Source: Acidovorax sp. (GTDB lineage: Bacteria > Pseudomonadota > Gammaproteobacteria > Burkholderiales > Burkholderiaceae_C). Taken from it: a stretch of DNA of 39,433 bases. Made by a program: the position numbers and the translations under genes. This document shows, piece after piece, positions 18,749 to 27,095 of this stretch. Location of the stretch: assembly GCA_004210805.1 (NCBI GenBank), contig SDXZ01000007.1:1-39433 (forward strand), in the 5' to 3' direction. The notes under the pieces are model-generated. The model ran no database searches and was not told the DNA's origin. It was given only the letters and a program-made list of their open reading frames with translations. The stretch's first letter is position 1; every line of letters starts with the position of its first letter.

Positions 18749-19560
18749 GGTTTGAATCTCCAGCTTGCCAGGCCCAGCGGCACCACGATCCAGGCTGCCA
18801 TCACCGCGCCCATCAGCCATGGCTTGGCCAGGGCAGGGGGCACGATGCTGGTCAGGCCGTACAGGGTGCGCACGTCGTCCAGCGAGAACACGTTGAGGAT
18901 GCGGAAAACGTCGGCTGGGTTGAGCAGCAGCAGGTAGGCCATGGCCTCGCCGCCCACCGTGCCACCCGTGGCCACCAGGGCACCCAGGAGCAGCAGATCA
19001 AACACCAGCACGAAGAAGAACCATGCGGCAATCGCCAGGCCCGAGGCGCGCGTGCGCTCGTGCGTGAGCACCGACAGCAGCACCGCCATGCTCAAGAATG
19101 CCAGCCCCAGCAGCACGGAGCTGAACATGAAGCCGCCGTAGTGGAACAACCCTGCCCAGCTGAACTGCCGGTACAGCAGCACCGCCACCAGGCCAAAACC
19201 CGCCAGCGTGGACAGCGAGAGCGCCGCCGCGAGGCCCAGGTACTTGCCCAGCAGCAGCTCCAGCCGCGTGATGGGCAGCGACAGCAGCAGGTCGAGCGAG
19301 CCGCGTTCGCGTTCGCCCACGATGGCGTCAAAGCCCAGCAGCAGTGCGATCAGCGGAATCAGGTAGATCACCAGGCTGACCAGGCTGGCGATGGTGAATT
19401 CGATGGAGCGAAAGCCCACCGTGCCCTGCTGCGCGCCGCCAAAGTAAGCGATGGCCAGCGAAAACACGGTGAACACGAGCGCTACGGCCAGCACCCAGCG
19501 GTTGCGCATGCGGTCGCGGAACTCTTTGCCCGCGATGGTGAAGATTTGGTTGATTTCCAT
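18745..19560 (-). CDS. nosY: NosY, ABC transporter permease for NosZ maturation
   Basis: Inner-membrane permease of 271 residues with about six TM helices. It contains the ABC-2-type segment FDAIVGERERGSLDLLLSLPITRLELLLGKY characteristic of NosY. With the NosF ATPase and periplasmic NosD it forms the complex thought to supply sulfur for the CuZ cluster of NosZ. Start 19560 is an ATG. It is separated from nosF by 145 bp that contain a hairpin repeat, an unusual gap inside an otherwise tightly packed operon. The 3' end overlaps nosL. Confidence 0.95.
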   Translation of the reverse strand: MEINQIFTIAGKEFRDRMRNRWVLAVALVFTVFSLAIAYFGGAQQGTVGFRSIEFTIASLVSLVIYLIPLIALLLGFDAIVGERERGSLDLLLSLPITRLELLLGKYLGLAAALSLSTLAGFGLVAVLLYRQFSWAGLFHYGGFMFSSVLLGLAFLSMAVLLSVLTHERTRASGLAIAAWFFFVLVFDLLLLGALVATGGTVGGEAMAYLLLLNPADVFRILNVFSLDDVRTLYGLTSIVPPALAKPWLMGAVMAAWIVVPLGLASWRFKP

Positions 19561-19659
19561 CTCAGTGGTCCGTTGGCTTGCCTGTGGTCAGCAGCCGTTC
19601 AAATGGGCAGGGTCCAGGCCAGGCCAGCGGTGCAAGGGCTGCCTGCGCACGCGCGGCGT

Positions 19660-19713
19660 CCTTCTTCCCGCGCAGCGGGAGAGAAGGGGGATGCGGCGAA
19701 ACCGCTCAGGGGG
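19660..19713. repeat. GC-rich double-hairpin repeat, copy 1 (nosF-nosY)
   Basis: The first hairpin is CTTCTTCCCGC-gca-GCGGGAGAGAAG, then GGGG and a second hairpin GCGG-cgaaa-CCGC, then CTCAGGGGG. The stretch GAGAAGGGGG…GCGGCG…CCGCTCAGGGGG recurs at 24682-24738. It overlaps the nosF stop codon (19706-19708). Confidence 0.65.
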
Positions 19714-20665
19714 TTGCCGCTTCATGGTCCCGCAGGTCGAAGTACACGTCTTCCAGCGATGGCTCCTGGATCTGCAGGTCTTGCAGCGCTGCGCCCAGCG
19801 GTGCCAGCGCACCCAGCACGGCCATCTTGCTGCCGCGTGGGCAGTCCACGTGCAGGCCTTCCGGCGTTTCCGTCGCTGTGATTCCCGGCACGGCAGAGAG
19901 CAGCTGCAGCGCGGCAGGCCGGTCGGCGGCGGACAGTGTGAGGTTGATGGTCAACGGCATGTGCGCCTGCTCGCGAAGCGCCTGCACGCTGCCCAGGGCC
20001 TGCAGCTTGCCACTTGCCAGGATGGCCAGGCGATCCACGCGCTCCTGCAGTTCGGCCAGGATGTGCGAGGTGATGACGATGGTCACGCCACCGGCCTGCA
20101 ACTCGCGCAGCGTGGCATAGAAGTCGCGGATGGCCTGCGGGTCGAGGCCGTTGGTGGGCTCGTCCAGCAGCAGCACCTGTGGATCGCCCAGCAGGGCCTG
20201 TGCAAATCCCAGGCGCTGGCGCATGCCCTTGGAGTATTCGCGCACGGGGCGGTTGCCGGCGTGGGCCAGGCCGACGCGTTCCATCAGCACGGGGCACTGT
20301 GCAAGGGGTGCGCCCTTGAGGCGTGCGAAAAAACGCAGTGTCTCCAACCCGTTCAGGTTGTCGTAGAGCACCACGTTCTCGGGCAGGTAGCCCAGGTGGC
20401 GGCGGGCGGCGCGAAAGTCGCGGCCCTGCACCGTGGCGCCGCCCACCCGGATCTCGCCCGAGGTGGCGGGCGTGAGGCCCAGAATCATCTTGAACAGCGT
20501 GCTCTTGCCCGCGCCGTTGTGGCCGATGAGTCCAAAGATCTCGCCGCGCTCGATGCGCAGGTCGATACCGTCCACGGCATGCAATGCGCCGTAGTGCTTG
20601 TGCGCGGCCTGCACCTCGATGGCGGCGGGCCCGCGCGGGTCAATGGGGGGTGGGTTGCGTGTCAC
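19706..20665 (-). CDS. nosF: NosF, ABC transporter ATPase for NosZ maturation
   Basis: Cytoplasmic ATPase of 319 residues that energises the NosDFY complex. Walker A GHNGAGKST, signature YSKGMRQRLG and Walker B VLLLDEPTNGLDP are intact. The start is taken as GTG at 20665, overlapping the nosD 3' end by 26 bp; no other start keeps the N-terminal IEVQAAHKHYG strand. The final residues HEAATP and stop are encoded within a copy of the GC-rich hairpin repeat, so the C-terminal tail may be repeat-derived. The segment SLEDVYFDLRD just before is the normal family end. Confidence 0.94.
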   Translation of the reverse strand: MTRNPPPIDPRGPAAIEVQAAHKHYGALHAVDGIDLRIERGEIFGLIGHNGAGKSTLFKMILGLTPATSGEIRVGGATVQGRDFRAARRHLGYLPENVVLYDNLNGLETLRFFARLKGAPLAQCPVLMERVGLAHAGNRPVREYSKGMRQRLGFAQALLGDPQVLLLDEPTNGLDPQAIRDFYATLRELQAGGVTIVITSHILAELQERVDRLAILASGKLQALGSVQALREQAHMPLTINLTLSAADRPAALQLLSAVPGITATETPEGLHVDCPRGSKMAVLGALAPLGAALQDLQIQEPSLEDVYFDLRDHEAATP

Positions 20666-21917
20666 GCTGGAAATTCCGTAGGGGTTGGCTCGGTTGCATG
20701 CGTGGCTTGGGGTCGATCACGGTGGGCACGCGCAGCACCGGAAACTGCTGGCCCACCAGGCGCAGCGCCTGTACGGCAGGGCTGGCCAGCAGCAGCTTGA
20801 TGGTGGGGTGGCGCCAGGTCAGGCGGTCCACCATGTCGTTGGCTTCGTAGGGCACGTCGCCCACGCCGTTGCCGTCGCGGTCCCAGCCCAGGTAGTTGCT
20901 CCAGTGGTTGCCGCCCTCGGTGCCCCAGCGCTCGTCGCGGGCGCCCACGTAGCGCACCTGTTCGCGGTTGCCGATGAAGTCGTTGCCTTCGACCTTGTTG
21001 TTCTTGGAGCCCGCGGCAAGATGCACGCCCACGGTGTTGCGCGCCACCAGGTTGCCGCGCAGGGTGATGTACTCCACGTCATAGATGAAGAAGCCGCGGC
21101 TGTTGTCGGCCACCACGTTGTTCTCGATGACGGAATCCTGCAGGGTGCGCAGCATGATGCCGTGGTCGCTGTTGCCCCACGCGCGGTTGTTGCGCACGAC
21201 CTGGTCGCGCACCTCCATCAGTGCGAGGCCGCCGCGGTTGTTGTAGGTGTCGTTGTCCTCCCACAGGTTGCGGTAGGAGTTCATGTAGTGCGTGCCGTAG
21301 CGGCTGTGGTGCAGCCGGTTGCCCCGAAAGATGGCATCGTGGGACACATCCACATAGAGCGCATCCCGCACGAAGCTGATGCGATTGCCCTCGATGCGTG
21401 CGCCCGTGGTGTTGTACAGCTGCACGCCGTTGCCGCGCTGCGAGGAATTCACGTCGCGCAGCCCCGTGATGGTGTTGTTGAGCACCTGCACGTTGTTGGC
21501 CTTTTCGATCCACAGGCCGAACAGGTTGTAGGTGATGTCGTTGCCGCGCACCACGGCGCGGTGGGCGCCGGGGTAGACATAGATGCCCGCGTTCTGGTCC
21601 TTGAGGCTGGTGCCAGAGTCGCGCACGATCAGGCCCTCGATGACGACGTCCGCAGCGGTGATGCGGATGGTGTCACCCGTCTGGCCGCCGCTGAGCGTGG
21701 GGCGGTCGATGCCCCGCAGTGTCAGGGCCTTGTCGATGCGCAGGTTGACGCGGTAGTGGCCGCGTTGCACCTCCACGGTGTCGCCCGGCGCCGCGGCCGT
21801 GATGGCAGCCTGCAGGTCCTCGCCCGGGCGCACCACCGAGGTGGCGGCTTGGCCCGGCAGGGCGAGCAGCCCGGCGGCGAGGGCCAGCAATGCGGCGGCG
21901 GCACGGTGGAGGTTCAT
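20640..21917 (-). CDS. nosD: NosD, periplasmic NosZ maturation factor
   Basis: Periplasmic protein of 425 residues with a Sec signal peptide (MNLHRAAAALLALAAGLLAL region, cleavage near GQAA-TSV). The body is a right-handed beta-helix of CASH/NosD repeats rich in Asn and Gly (VRGNDITYN, VLNNTITG, IEGNRISF, VVRNNRAWGN and others). It closes with the NosD signature GGNHWSNYLGWDRDGNGVGD. It works with NosF and NosY in CuZ assembly. The ATG shares a base with the nosR stop (TGATG). Confidence 0.95.
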   Translation of the reverse strand: MNLHRAAAALLALAAGLLALPGQAATSVVRPGEDLQAAITAAAPGDTVEVQRGHYRVNLRIDKALTLRGIDRPTLSGGQTGDTIRITAADVVIEGLIVRDSGTSLKDQNAGIYVYPGAHRAVVRGNDITYNLFGLWIEKANNVQVLNNTITGLRDVNSSQRGNGVQLYNTTGARIEGNRISFVRDALYVDVSHDAIFRGNRLHHSRYGTHYMNSYRNLWEDNDTYNNRGGLALMEVRDQVVRNNRAWGNSDHGIMLRTLQDSVIENNVVADNSRGFFIYDVEYITLRGNLVARNTVGVHLAAGSKNNKVEGNDFIGNREQVRYVGARDERWGTEGGNHWSNYLGWDRDGNGVGDVPYEANDMVDRLTWRHPTIKLLLASPAVQALRLVGQQFPVLRVPTVIDPKPRMQPSQPLRNFQRDTQPTPH

Positions 21918-24538
21918 CAGGCCAACCCTACCAGTGCTTTGATAGCCAGGAACAAAGCCGCGCCAATGAGGAGGTTTTTGAAGCCCACGTAGCTCAGCAT
22001 GTCCATCACGCCCGCCAGGCGATATTGGTCGCGCCACCATGGGCCGTCCTTGACGTAGCGCTTGCCCGACAGGCGGATCAGCACCTCATAGACGCTCCAG
22101 CCAAACCACCAGCCGATGATGGCGCCCGATGACAGCGAGCCCATGGCGGTCATCACCCACGCCACGGTGGCCGCGATGGCCAGCGAGAAGCCCGCCACCT
22201 GCAGCGCGCGGCGCGAGGTCCAGCCTTCACGGCTCCAGGGCCACAGGTGGTCCACCAGCTCGGCCCACACCCAGCGCAGGCCGCGCGCGCCGGTCTTGGC
22301 AGCCGGGTGGGCGGGCTCTGTGGGCATGCGCGGATCCACGCCCTTCGCTGCTTTGGCAGAGATCTGGTCCTGCACCGTAGCGGGGTGGATCGGGATGAAA
22401 TAGCCGTTCTTGCCGATGGGCGTGATTTCCAGCCCATCCTTCTCGCGGCGCTTGCGTTCCTTGGCCAGCGGCGGGCAGCCCTTGGTGTCGGTGTACAGAA
22501 TCATGCAATCGAGGCAGTGCAGGCATTCGCGGTGGTCGATGCGGCCATCGGCGTCGATTGCCTGAGCGCCGCAGCCCACGGCGCAGGCCTTGCAGCTGTT
22601 GCAGTCCTGCTTGCGCTTGAGGCCAAACCACCGGAACGTGCTGGGCATGGCCAGCGACGCGCCGAGCGGACAGACGTACTTGCAGTACGGGCGCTCGATG
22701 AAGATCGACAGGCCCAGGATGGCCGCCACGAACAGGCCGAACGGCCAGGCCCGGTTGGTCACGCCCACCAGGAAGGTGGTCTTGAAGGGTTCCACTTCGG
22801 CCAGCTTTTCCGCCAGGCCCATGGAGAACAGGGACACGGTGAGCAGGCCAAAGAACACGGCGTACTTCACCCACTTCAGCCGGTCGTGCCACTTCTGCGG
22901 CAGCTTGGTCTGAAAACGCCCCAGGCCACTGAACCGCGCCACCTTGTAGATCGTTTCCTGCAGCGAGCCGAACGGGCACATCCACCCGCAGAACAGGCCC
23001 CGTCCGAACAGGAACACGGTGACGATGATGAAGATCCAGAACAAAAAGATGAACGGATCGGACAGGAAGAGCGACCAGGTCCACTGGAACAGCAGCGAAT
23101 GGAACCAGGTGAGCACCTGCGTGATGGATGGCTGGGCCATGAGGCCAAAGCCCACCCAGGCCATGCTGATGCCCCAGAAGCCATATTTGAAGGCGTTGAC
23201 CGGCCACTTGTTCTTGTGGGTGGACAGCCGGGTGAGCCGTTCGCGGAACGCGTAGACCACGGTGACGGCCACCAGCACCAGCGCAAACAGGGCAATCTGC
23301 AGTGCCTGCGATTTCCACACACGCACCCAGGGCGCGTCAGGCTCTTTCACCGTGGGGCGGCCGCCTTCCAGCAGCGCTGCGGGCAGCCAGTACTTGGACT
23401 CGAATACCGCAAAGCTGCGCTGGCCCGTGGCCTTGTCCACCCGGTTGCCCAGGAAGGCGAGCTTCCAGGGGTGGGCGGCGGAGAACGCCGTGGAGCGGAT
23501 GACGAAGATCGCGGACTCGTTGTAGCGCGGTGCCCCCGCGGCTTCCAGGCCGTACAGGTTGTACGAATCGAGGTCGCGGAAGGTGAATGAATCCGCACCC
23601 TGCTTGACCTGCACGCGGTCGTAGATGCCGCCGCGCACGAAACCCGATCCCTTGAACGATTCGACCCCGGCGGTCTTGATGATGAAGAACGCGTTCTCGC
23701 CTTCCTTCAGGCGCGCGCGCAGGTTGTCGAAACCGTGGTTGCCGAGCAGGCTCTTGCCGATGTCGGGGTGGTTCAGGTCGCCAAACCACAGTTCGATGAA
23801 AGGCTCCGGCCCGCGCGGCATGCCCACCTGTTCGGGCTTGACCGCCAGACGTTGCACGGCGCCCATCTGCACCAGCTGCGCCCAGTCGTAGCGCTGGCCC
23901 CCGGCCACAAAACGTGCGGGGTCGCGCACCGTGGGCGCGATGATGCCGGTCTGCCGGGCCACGGCAGAGCCCGACGCCATCACCACCTGGTTCTGCGCGA
24001 TCACGGTAACGGTGGCGCCCGAAATGGCGTCCACCCCGACCACGTTCTCGTCGGGCCGCGAGGGGCCGACTTCGATGGTGTCGGTGACCGACCGGCCCAC
24101 GTACTGCTCGTTGAAGCGGATCAGCGTGGATTCGGGAATGCCCAGCAGCAAGATGGGCTCGGAGTGCTTGAGCACCTTCACACCCACAAAGCGGCCCGCC
24201 TTGTCCATGCCGATCAGCGTGACCACGGGCTTTCCCGAGTAGGCCGGGGTGTCGGTGATGTCGGTGGAGAGCATGACGTAGCCCAGCAGCTTGCGCGGCT
24301 CGGCGGCCTGGTCGTAGGCCTCCACATAGGGCGGCTGGCCCTTGCGTTCAGAAAAATGCGTGGCGCCCGGGAACACGTCCTTGCAGGGCAGCAGCGCGCA
24401 CATGTCCCGCGCGGTGGCGAGGTCCGCTGGCAGCTCGGCCTCGTACGCACCCGCCGCAGCGTGGGCGCGCGGCGCCATCCACAGTGCCAGCAGCAAGAGC
24501 AGGAGAAGCGTGGCTAACCGCCGGACGGGAGATGTCAT
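21917..24538 (-). CDS. nosR: NosR, flavin- and iron-sulfur-containing membrane regulator/electron donor
   Basis: Inner-membrane protein of 873 residues needed for nosZ expression and for feeding electrons to NosZ. After a signal peptide (about 1-27) comes a periplasmic FMN-binding domain with DAISGAT (170-176); Thr176 is the expected site for covalent FMN attached by NosX. Several TM helices follow, with cysteine motifs CGWMCPFGS and CKYVCPLGA, then a cytoplasmic 2x[4Fe-4S] domain CNSCKACAVGC…CLHCLDCM…GCP. Start 24538 gives a proper signal peptide. The 20 bp upstream belong to repeat copy D, and no Shine-Dalgarno is visible. Here nosR lies downstream of nosZ, the reverse of the common nosRZDFYL order. 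Confidence 0.95.
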   Translation of the reverse strand: MTSPVRRLATLLLLLLLALWMAPRAHAAAGAYEAELPADLATARDMCALLPCKDVFPGATHFSERKGQPPYVEAYDQAAEPRKLLGYVMLSTDITDTPAYSGKPVVTLIGMDKAGRFVGVKVLKHSEPILLLGIPESTLIRFNEQYVGRSVTDTIEVGPSRPDENVVGVDAISGATVTVIAQNQVVMASGSAVARQTGIIAPTVRDPARFVAGGQRYDWAQLVQMGAVQRLAVKPEQVGMPRGPEPFIELWFGDLNHPDIGKSLLGNHGFDNLRARLKEGENAFFIIKTAGVESFKGSGFVRGGIYDRVQVKQGADSFTFRDLDSYNLYGLEAAGAPRYNESAIFVIRSTAFSAAHPWKLAFLGNRVDKATGQRSFAVFESKYWLPAALLEGGRPTVKEPDAPWVRVWKSQALQIALFALVLVAVTVVYAFRERLTRLSTHKNKWPVNAFKYGFWGISMAWVGFGLMAQPSITQVLTWFHSLLFQWTWSLFLSDPFIFLFWIFIIVTVFLFGRGLFCGWMCPFGSLQETIYKVARFSGLGRFQTKLPQKWHDRLKWVKYAVFFGLLTVSLFSMGLAEKLAEVEPFKTTFLVGVTNRAWPFGLFVAAILGLSIFIERPYCKYVCPLGASLAMPSTFRWFGLKRKQDCNSCKACAVGCGAQAIDADGRIDHRECLHCLDCMILYTDTKGCPPLAKERKRREKDGLEITPIGKNGYFIPIHPATVQDQISAKAAKGVDPRMPTEPAHPAAKTGARGLRWVWAELVDHLWPWSREGWTSRRALQVAGFSLAIAATVAWVMTAMGSLSSGAIIGWWFGWSVYEVLIRLSGKRYVKDGPWWRDQYRLAGVMDMLSYVGFKNLLIGAALFLAIKALVGLA

Positions 24539-24541
24539 GGG

Positions 24542-24604
24542 ACTATCTTTTTGATAGCTACCAGCGCTTGTTCTAAAAGGGCTGGAGGCCAATTTTGTTC
24601 AAAG
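24542..24604 (-). repeat. Dispersed palindromic repeat, copy D (directly ahead of nosR)
   Basis: Opposite in orientation to A-C when read on the + strand. It has ATCTTTTTGATAGCTACC, then AGCGCTTG-n-AAGGGCT, then GGAGGCCAATTTTGTTCAAA. It ends 3 bp from the nosR ATG and so forms the leader of nosR between it and nosZ. Confidence 0.78.
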
Positions 24605-24681
24605 TGGGGCGCAGTCGTCGCAACTGGCGCGCCCCAGACCAGAGATGCAGAGAAAGGGCCGCCCCGCAGCGAATGCATCGT

Positions 24682-24738
24682 CCCCCTTCCGGGCGAAGCC
24701 GAGAGAAGGGGGAAGCGGCGTTAGCCGCTCAGGGGGAT
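24682..24738. repeat. GC-rich double-hairpin repeat, copy 2 (nosZ-nosR)
   Basis: Hairpin CCCCCTTC (24682-24689) / GAAGGGGG (24705-24712), then AGCGGC-gtta-GCCGCT (24714-24729) and CAGGGGG. The second part matches the copy at 19660-19713. It lies just after the nosZ stop and could cap the nosZ 3' end. Confidence 0.65.
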
Positions 24739-24749
24739 GGTCCGAATCC

Positions 24750-26678
24750 TTAAGCTTCCACGATCATCCGCGTGCGCATTTCCAGGTGCAGCGCATGGCA
24801 GAAGTGCGTGCAGTAGCACCAGAACACGCCGGGCTTGTCGGCCACGAAGCTCACCGACTTGGTCTCCAGCGGGTTCACGATGAAGTTCACGTTGTAGTTC
24901 GGGATCGCAAAGCCGTGCGTCAGGTCTTCGATCTTGTCCAGGTTGGTCAGGATCAGCGTGACTTCGTCGCCCTTCTTGAGCTTGAACTCGCGCAGGCTGA
25001 AAGCAGGCGCCTGCGAGGTGATCTTGACGGTGACCTTCTTGCCGTTGCGCACCACGCCGGACTCTTTCGGGTCCTTGATGGCCAGGGGCGAGTCGTCCAG
25101 GTTGTAGACCTGCTTGGGGCGCACCAGATCGCGCTTGAAGATGATGAAGTCATGGGGCTCGCCACGCACAGGGTGGTCGGCCATCAGCACCATCTTCTCG
25201 CCCGAGATGTCGATGAGCTGCTCGTTCTCGGGGTGCAGCGGGCCGACGGGCAGGAAGCGGTCCTTGGAGAACTTGCAACCCACGGCCAGGTACTTGCCGT
25301 CCGCCGCTTTGGTCTCGGACTGCGAGGCATTGATGTGGCCGGGCTGGTAGTGCACATCGATGCGGTCGACAACGTACTTGGCGGCTTTGTCGCCGCCGTG
25401 GAACTTGATGGCGGCGTCCACGTTCCACTTGACCACCTGGCTGTCCAAGAACAGGGTGGTGAAGGCGTTGCCGCGGCCGTCAAACGCCGTGTGCAGCGGG
25501 CCCAGGCCCAGTTCGACCTCGGCCACGATGGCAGCGTCGAGCTTTTCCAGCTTGCCGTCGAACCATTCGAGCACCTTGCTCAGCTCGATCACCGTGGCGG
25601 TGGGCGAGAGCTTGCCGGCGCAGATGAAATACTTGCCATCGGGGCTGGCGTTCACGCCGTGCGGGTTTTTCGGAACGCTGACGTAGGCGGTGAGCGCGGT
25701 CTTGGGGTCCTTGTTGGCTTCGAGTGTGCCGTCCACCACAGGCACCTTGCTCGTGCCGATGGTCTTGAACTTGCCAGCCTTGACGGCTTCTTCGATGCGG
25801 GCGACGTTGAAGAATAGGCAGGCGTCGCGCTCGGCGGACATCATGTCCTCGTACTTCGCGCCCATCTCGGTGTTGTACTGGTTGGTGGCTGCCAGTTTGC
25901 CGTCGTACGAGGTCGCGGTCAGGTCGCAGTTGCCGTCGATCAGGACTTGCCAGCGCACTTCCATCGACTCTGCGTCCACGCAGGTGAACATCGAGCGGTA
26001 CTTGGTGCTGTCTTCGGTGCCCGTGTTGGGCAGGGGGATGGAGAACTCGGCGCCGCAGAACACACGGGTGGTGTAGTTGATGGCCGGATCGACCGGGTCA
26101 GCCTTGTCCGGGAAGATGCCGTGGAAACCCTGCACGTTGGGCAGCTCGGTGATCTTGTCGCAGACAAAATAATCCAGGCGGATACGGGCCAGGCGGCTGT
26201 TGATCTTGTCGTTGATCCAGGCGTAGCGGCCGTCGTAGTTGCCGTCCTTGTACGAGGCGTGCGTGTGGTGGGTGTCGGCCACCGTGTATTTCAGGCTGCC
26301 ATCGGCCTTGGTGCCCATGATGGCCTTGGATTCGTTCGTGATGCCCCAGCCCACAAGGGCGTCCGGCACGAAGCAGGGGATGCGGGTGATTTCGCGGCCG
26401 GACGGCAGGCCCAGCACGCGCATGTCGCCGGTGTGGCCACCACTCCACAGACCGTAGTAGGTGTCGAGTTCGCCCGGTTTGAGGTGGGTTGCGGCGCCAG
26501 CACTGGCGTGGGCCGAGGCAGGTGCTGCGGGCGTGGGAGCCGCGGGTGCCGCGGCCGAGCCGGGCTTTTCGGTGCAGGCAGCGACGCCTGCTGTCAGGCC
26601 GACCAGCGCGGCCGTGTTGATGAAGCTTCGACGGGCGAGGCCGCCGGATGCAATTTGCAGGTCTTTCTTGTCGCTCAT
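24750..26678 (-). CDS. nosZ: Nitrous-oxide reductase NosZ (Tat-exported, possible lipoprotein)
   Basis: Periplasmic copper enzyme of 642 residues reducing N2O to N2. A Tat signal with RRSFI (16-20) identifies the clade I/Tat type. It ends in V-A-A-C (Cys35), a lipobox-like site, followed by an Ala/Pro linker (about 39-65). The N-terminal beta-propeller carries the CuZ motif DTHHTH (135-140). The C-terminal cupredoxin domain carries the CuA ligands C623, C627, H631 and M634 in CYCTHFCHALHLEM. The usual Trp between the cysteines is His625. The start at 26678 has AGAGGT upstream, overlapping the end of the DUF2946 gene 10 bp away. nosR follows after 211 bp of repeats. Confidence 0.97.
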   Translation of the reverse strand: MSDKKDLQIASGGLARRSFINTAALVGLTAGVAACTEKPGSAAAPAAPTPAAPASAHASAGAATHLKPGELDTYYGLWSGGHTGDMRVLGLPSGREITRIPCFVPDALVGWGITNESKAIMGTKADGSLKYTVADTHHTHASYKDGNYDGRYAWINDKINSRLARIRLDYFVCDKITELPNVQGFHGIFPDKADPVDPAINYTTRVFCGAEFSIPLPNTGTEDSTKYRSMFTCVDAESMEVRWQVLIDGNCDLTATSYDGKLAATNQYNTEMGAKYEDMMSAERDACLFFNVARIEEAVKAGKFKTIGTSKVPVVDGTLEANKDPKTALTAYVSVPKNPHGVNASPDGKYFICAGKLSPTATVIELSKVLEWFDGKLEKLDAAIVAEVELGLGPLHTAFDGRGNAFTTLFLDSQVVKWNVDAAIKFHGGDKAAKYVVDRIDVHYQPGHINASQSETKAADGKYLAVGCKFSKDRFLPVGPLHPENEQLIDISGEKMVLMADHPVRGEPHDFIIFKRDLVRPKQVYNLDDSPLAIKDPKESGVVRNGKKVTVKITSQAPAFSLREFKLKKGDEVTLILTNLDKIEDLTHGFAIPNYNVNFIVNPLETKSVSFVADKPGVFWCYCTHFCHALHLEMRTRMIVEA

Positions 26679-26688
26679 GGTTTACCTC

Positions 26689-27060
26689 TTAGGGATGGCT
26701 CAGTGAAAAAACGGGTGGGGCACGCGCTGGTGGGCGGTAGCCAGTGGGATGCGCCGCAACGCGCCAGGATGTGGGCGGTGCAACGCGTGAAGAAACAGGG
26801 GGAAGCCCGCAGGGGCCGACGACGGACGTGGGTGGCACGCCGACAGGCAGGCACAACGGGCAGTCCAGCGCGGCGGCCTCTGCGGGCTCCAACCCATCCG
26901 CGGTGTGGACCAGCAGCACGGCATGGCCTGCGCCAGAGCAAGCCAGTTCCAGGGAGCGCGGCGCCACCAGGGGCGAGGCCACGGCGGCAAAGGTAGCCAT
27001 CAGCAGCCATGCCAACACCCAGCGGTGCAGGTTTCGGGGAGCTTGCCAACGGGTTTGCAT
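26689..27060 (-). CDS. DUF2946-like small membrane/periplasmic protein, first gene of the nos operon
   Basis: Protein of 123 residues. One hydrophobic helix (about 13-31) acts as signal or anchor. A short domain follows with Cys41 and C67-P-L-C70, the DUF2946-like DCPLC signature, then a Pro-rich tail with three His. Function is unknown; family members often sit near copper or metal genes, so a copper-related role in NosZ assembly is a plausible inference. It is 10 bp ahead of nosZ, whose ribosome site overlaps its TAA, so the two must be co-transcribed. The ATG at 27060 coincides with the predicted transcription start, implying a leaderless message. The family call is from the motif and context and is moderately certain. 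Confidence 0.68.
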   Translation of the reverse strand: MQTRWQAPRNLHRWVLAWLLMATFAAVASPLVAPRSLELACSGAGHAVLLVHTADGLEPAEAAALDCPLCLPVGVPPTSVVGPCGLPPVSSRVAPPTSWRVAAHPTGYRPPARAPPVFSLSHP

Positions 27061-27073
27061 GGCCGCGATAATA
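27061..27073 (-). promoter_or_regulatory. Predicted -10 box and transcription start of the DUF2946-nosZ operon
   Basis: On the minus strand TATTAT (27073-27068) is a good -10 box. Counting six bases on, +1 falls at 27061/27060, i.e. at the ATG of the DUF2946 gene. There is no -35 box of note, as expected for an activator-dependent promoter. The FNR box centre is 41.5 bp upstream. Confidence 0.6.
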
Positions 27074-27095
27074 GATTCACTTGACTGGAATCTAT

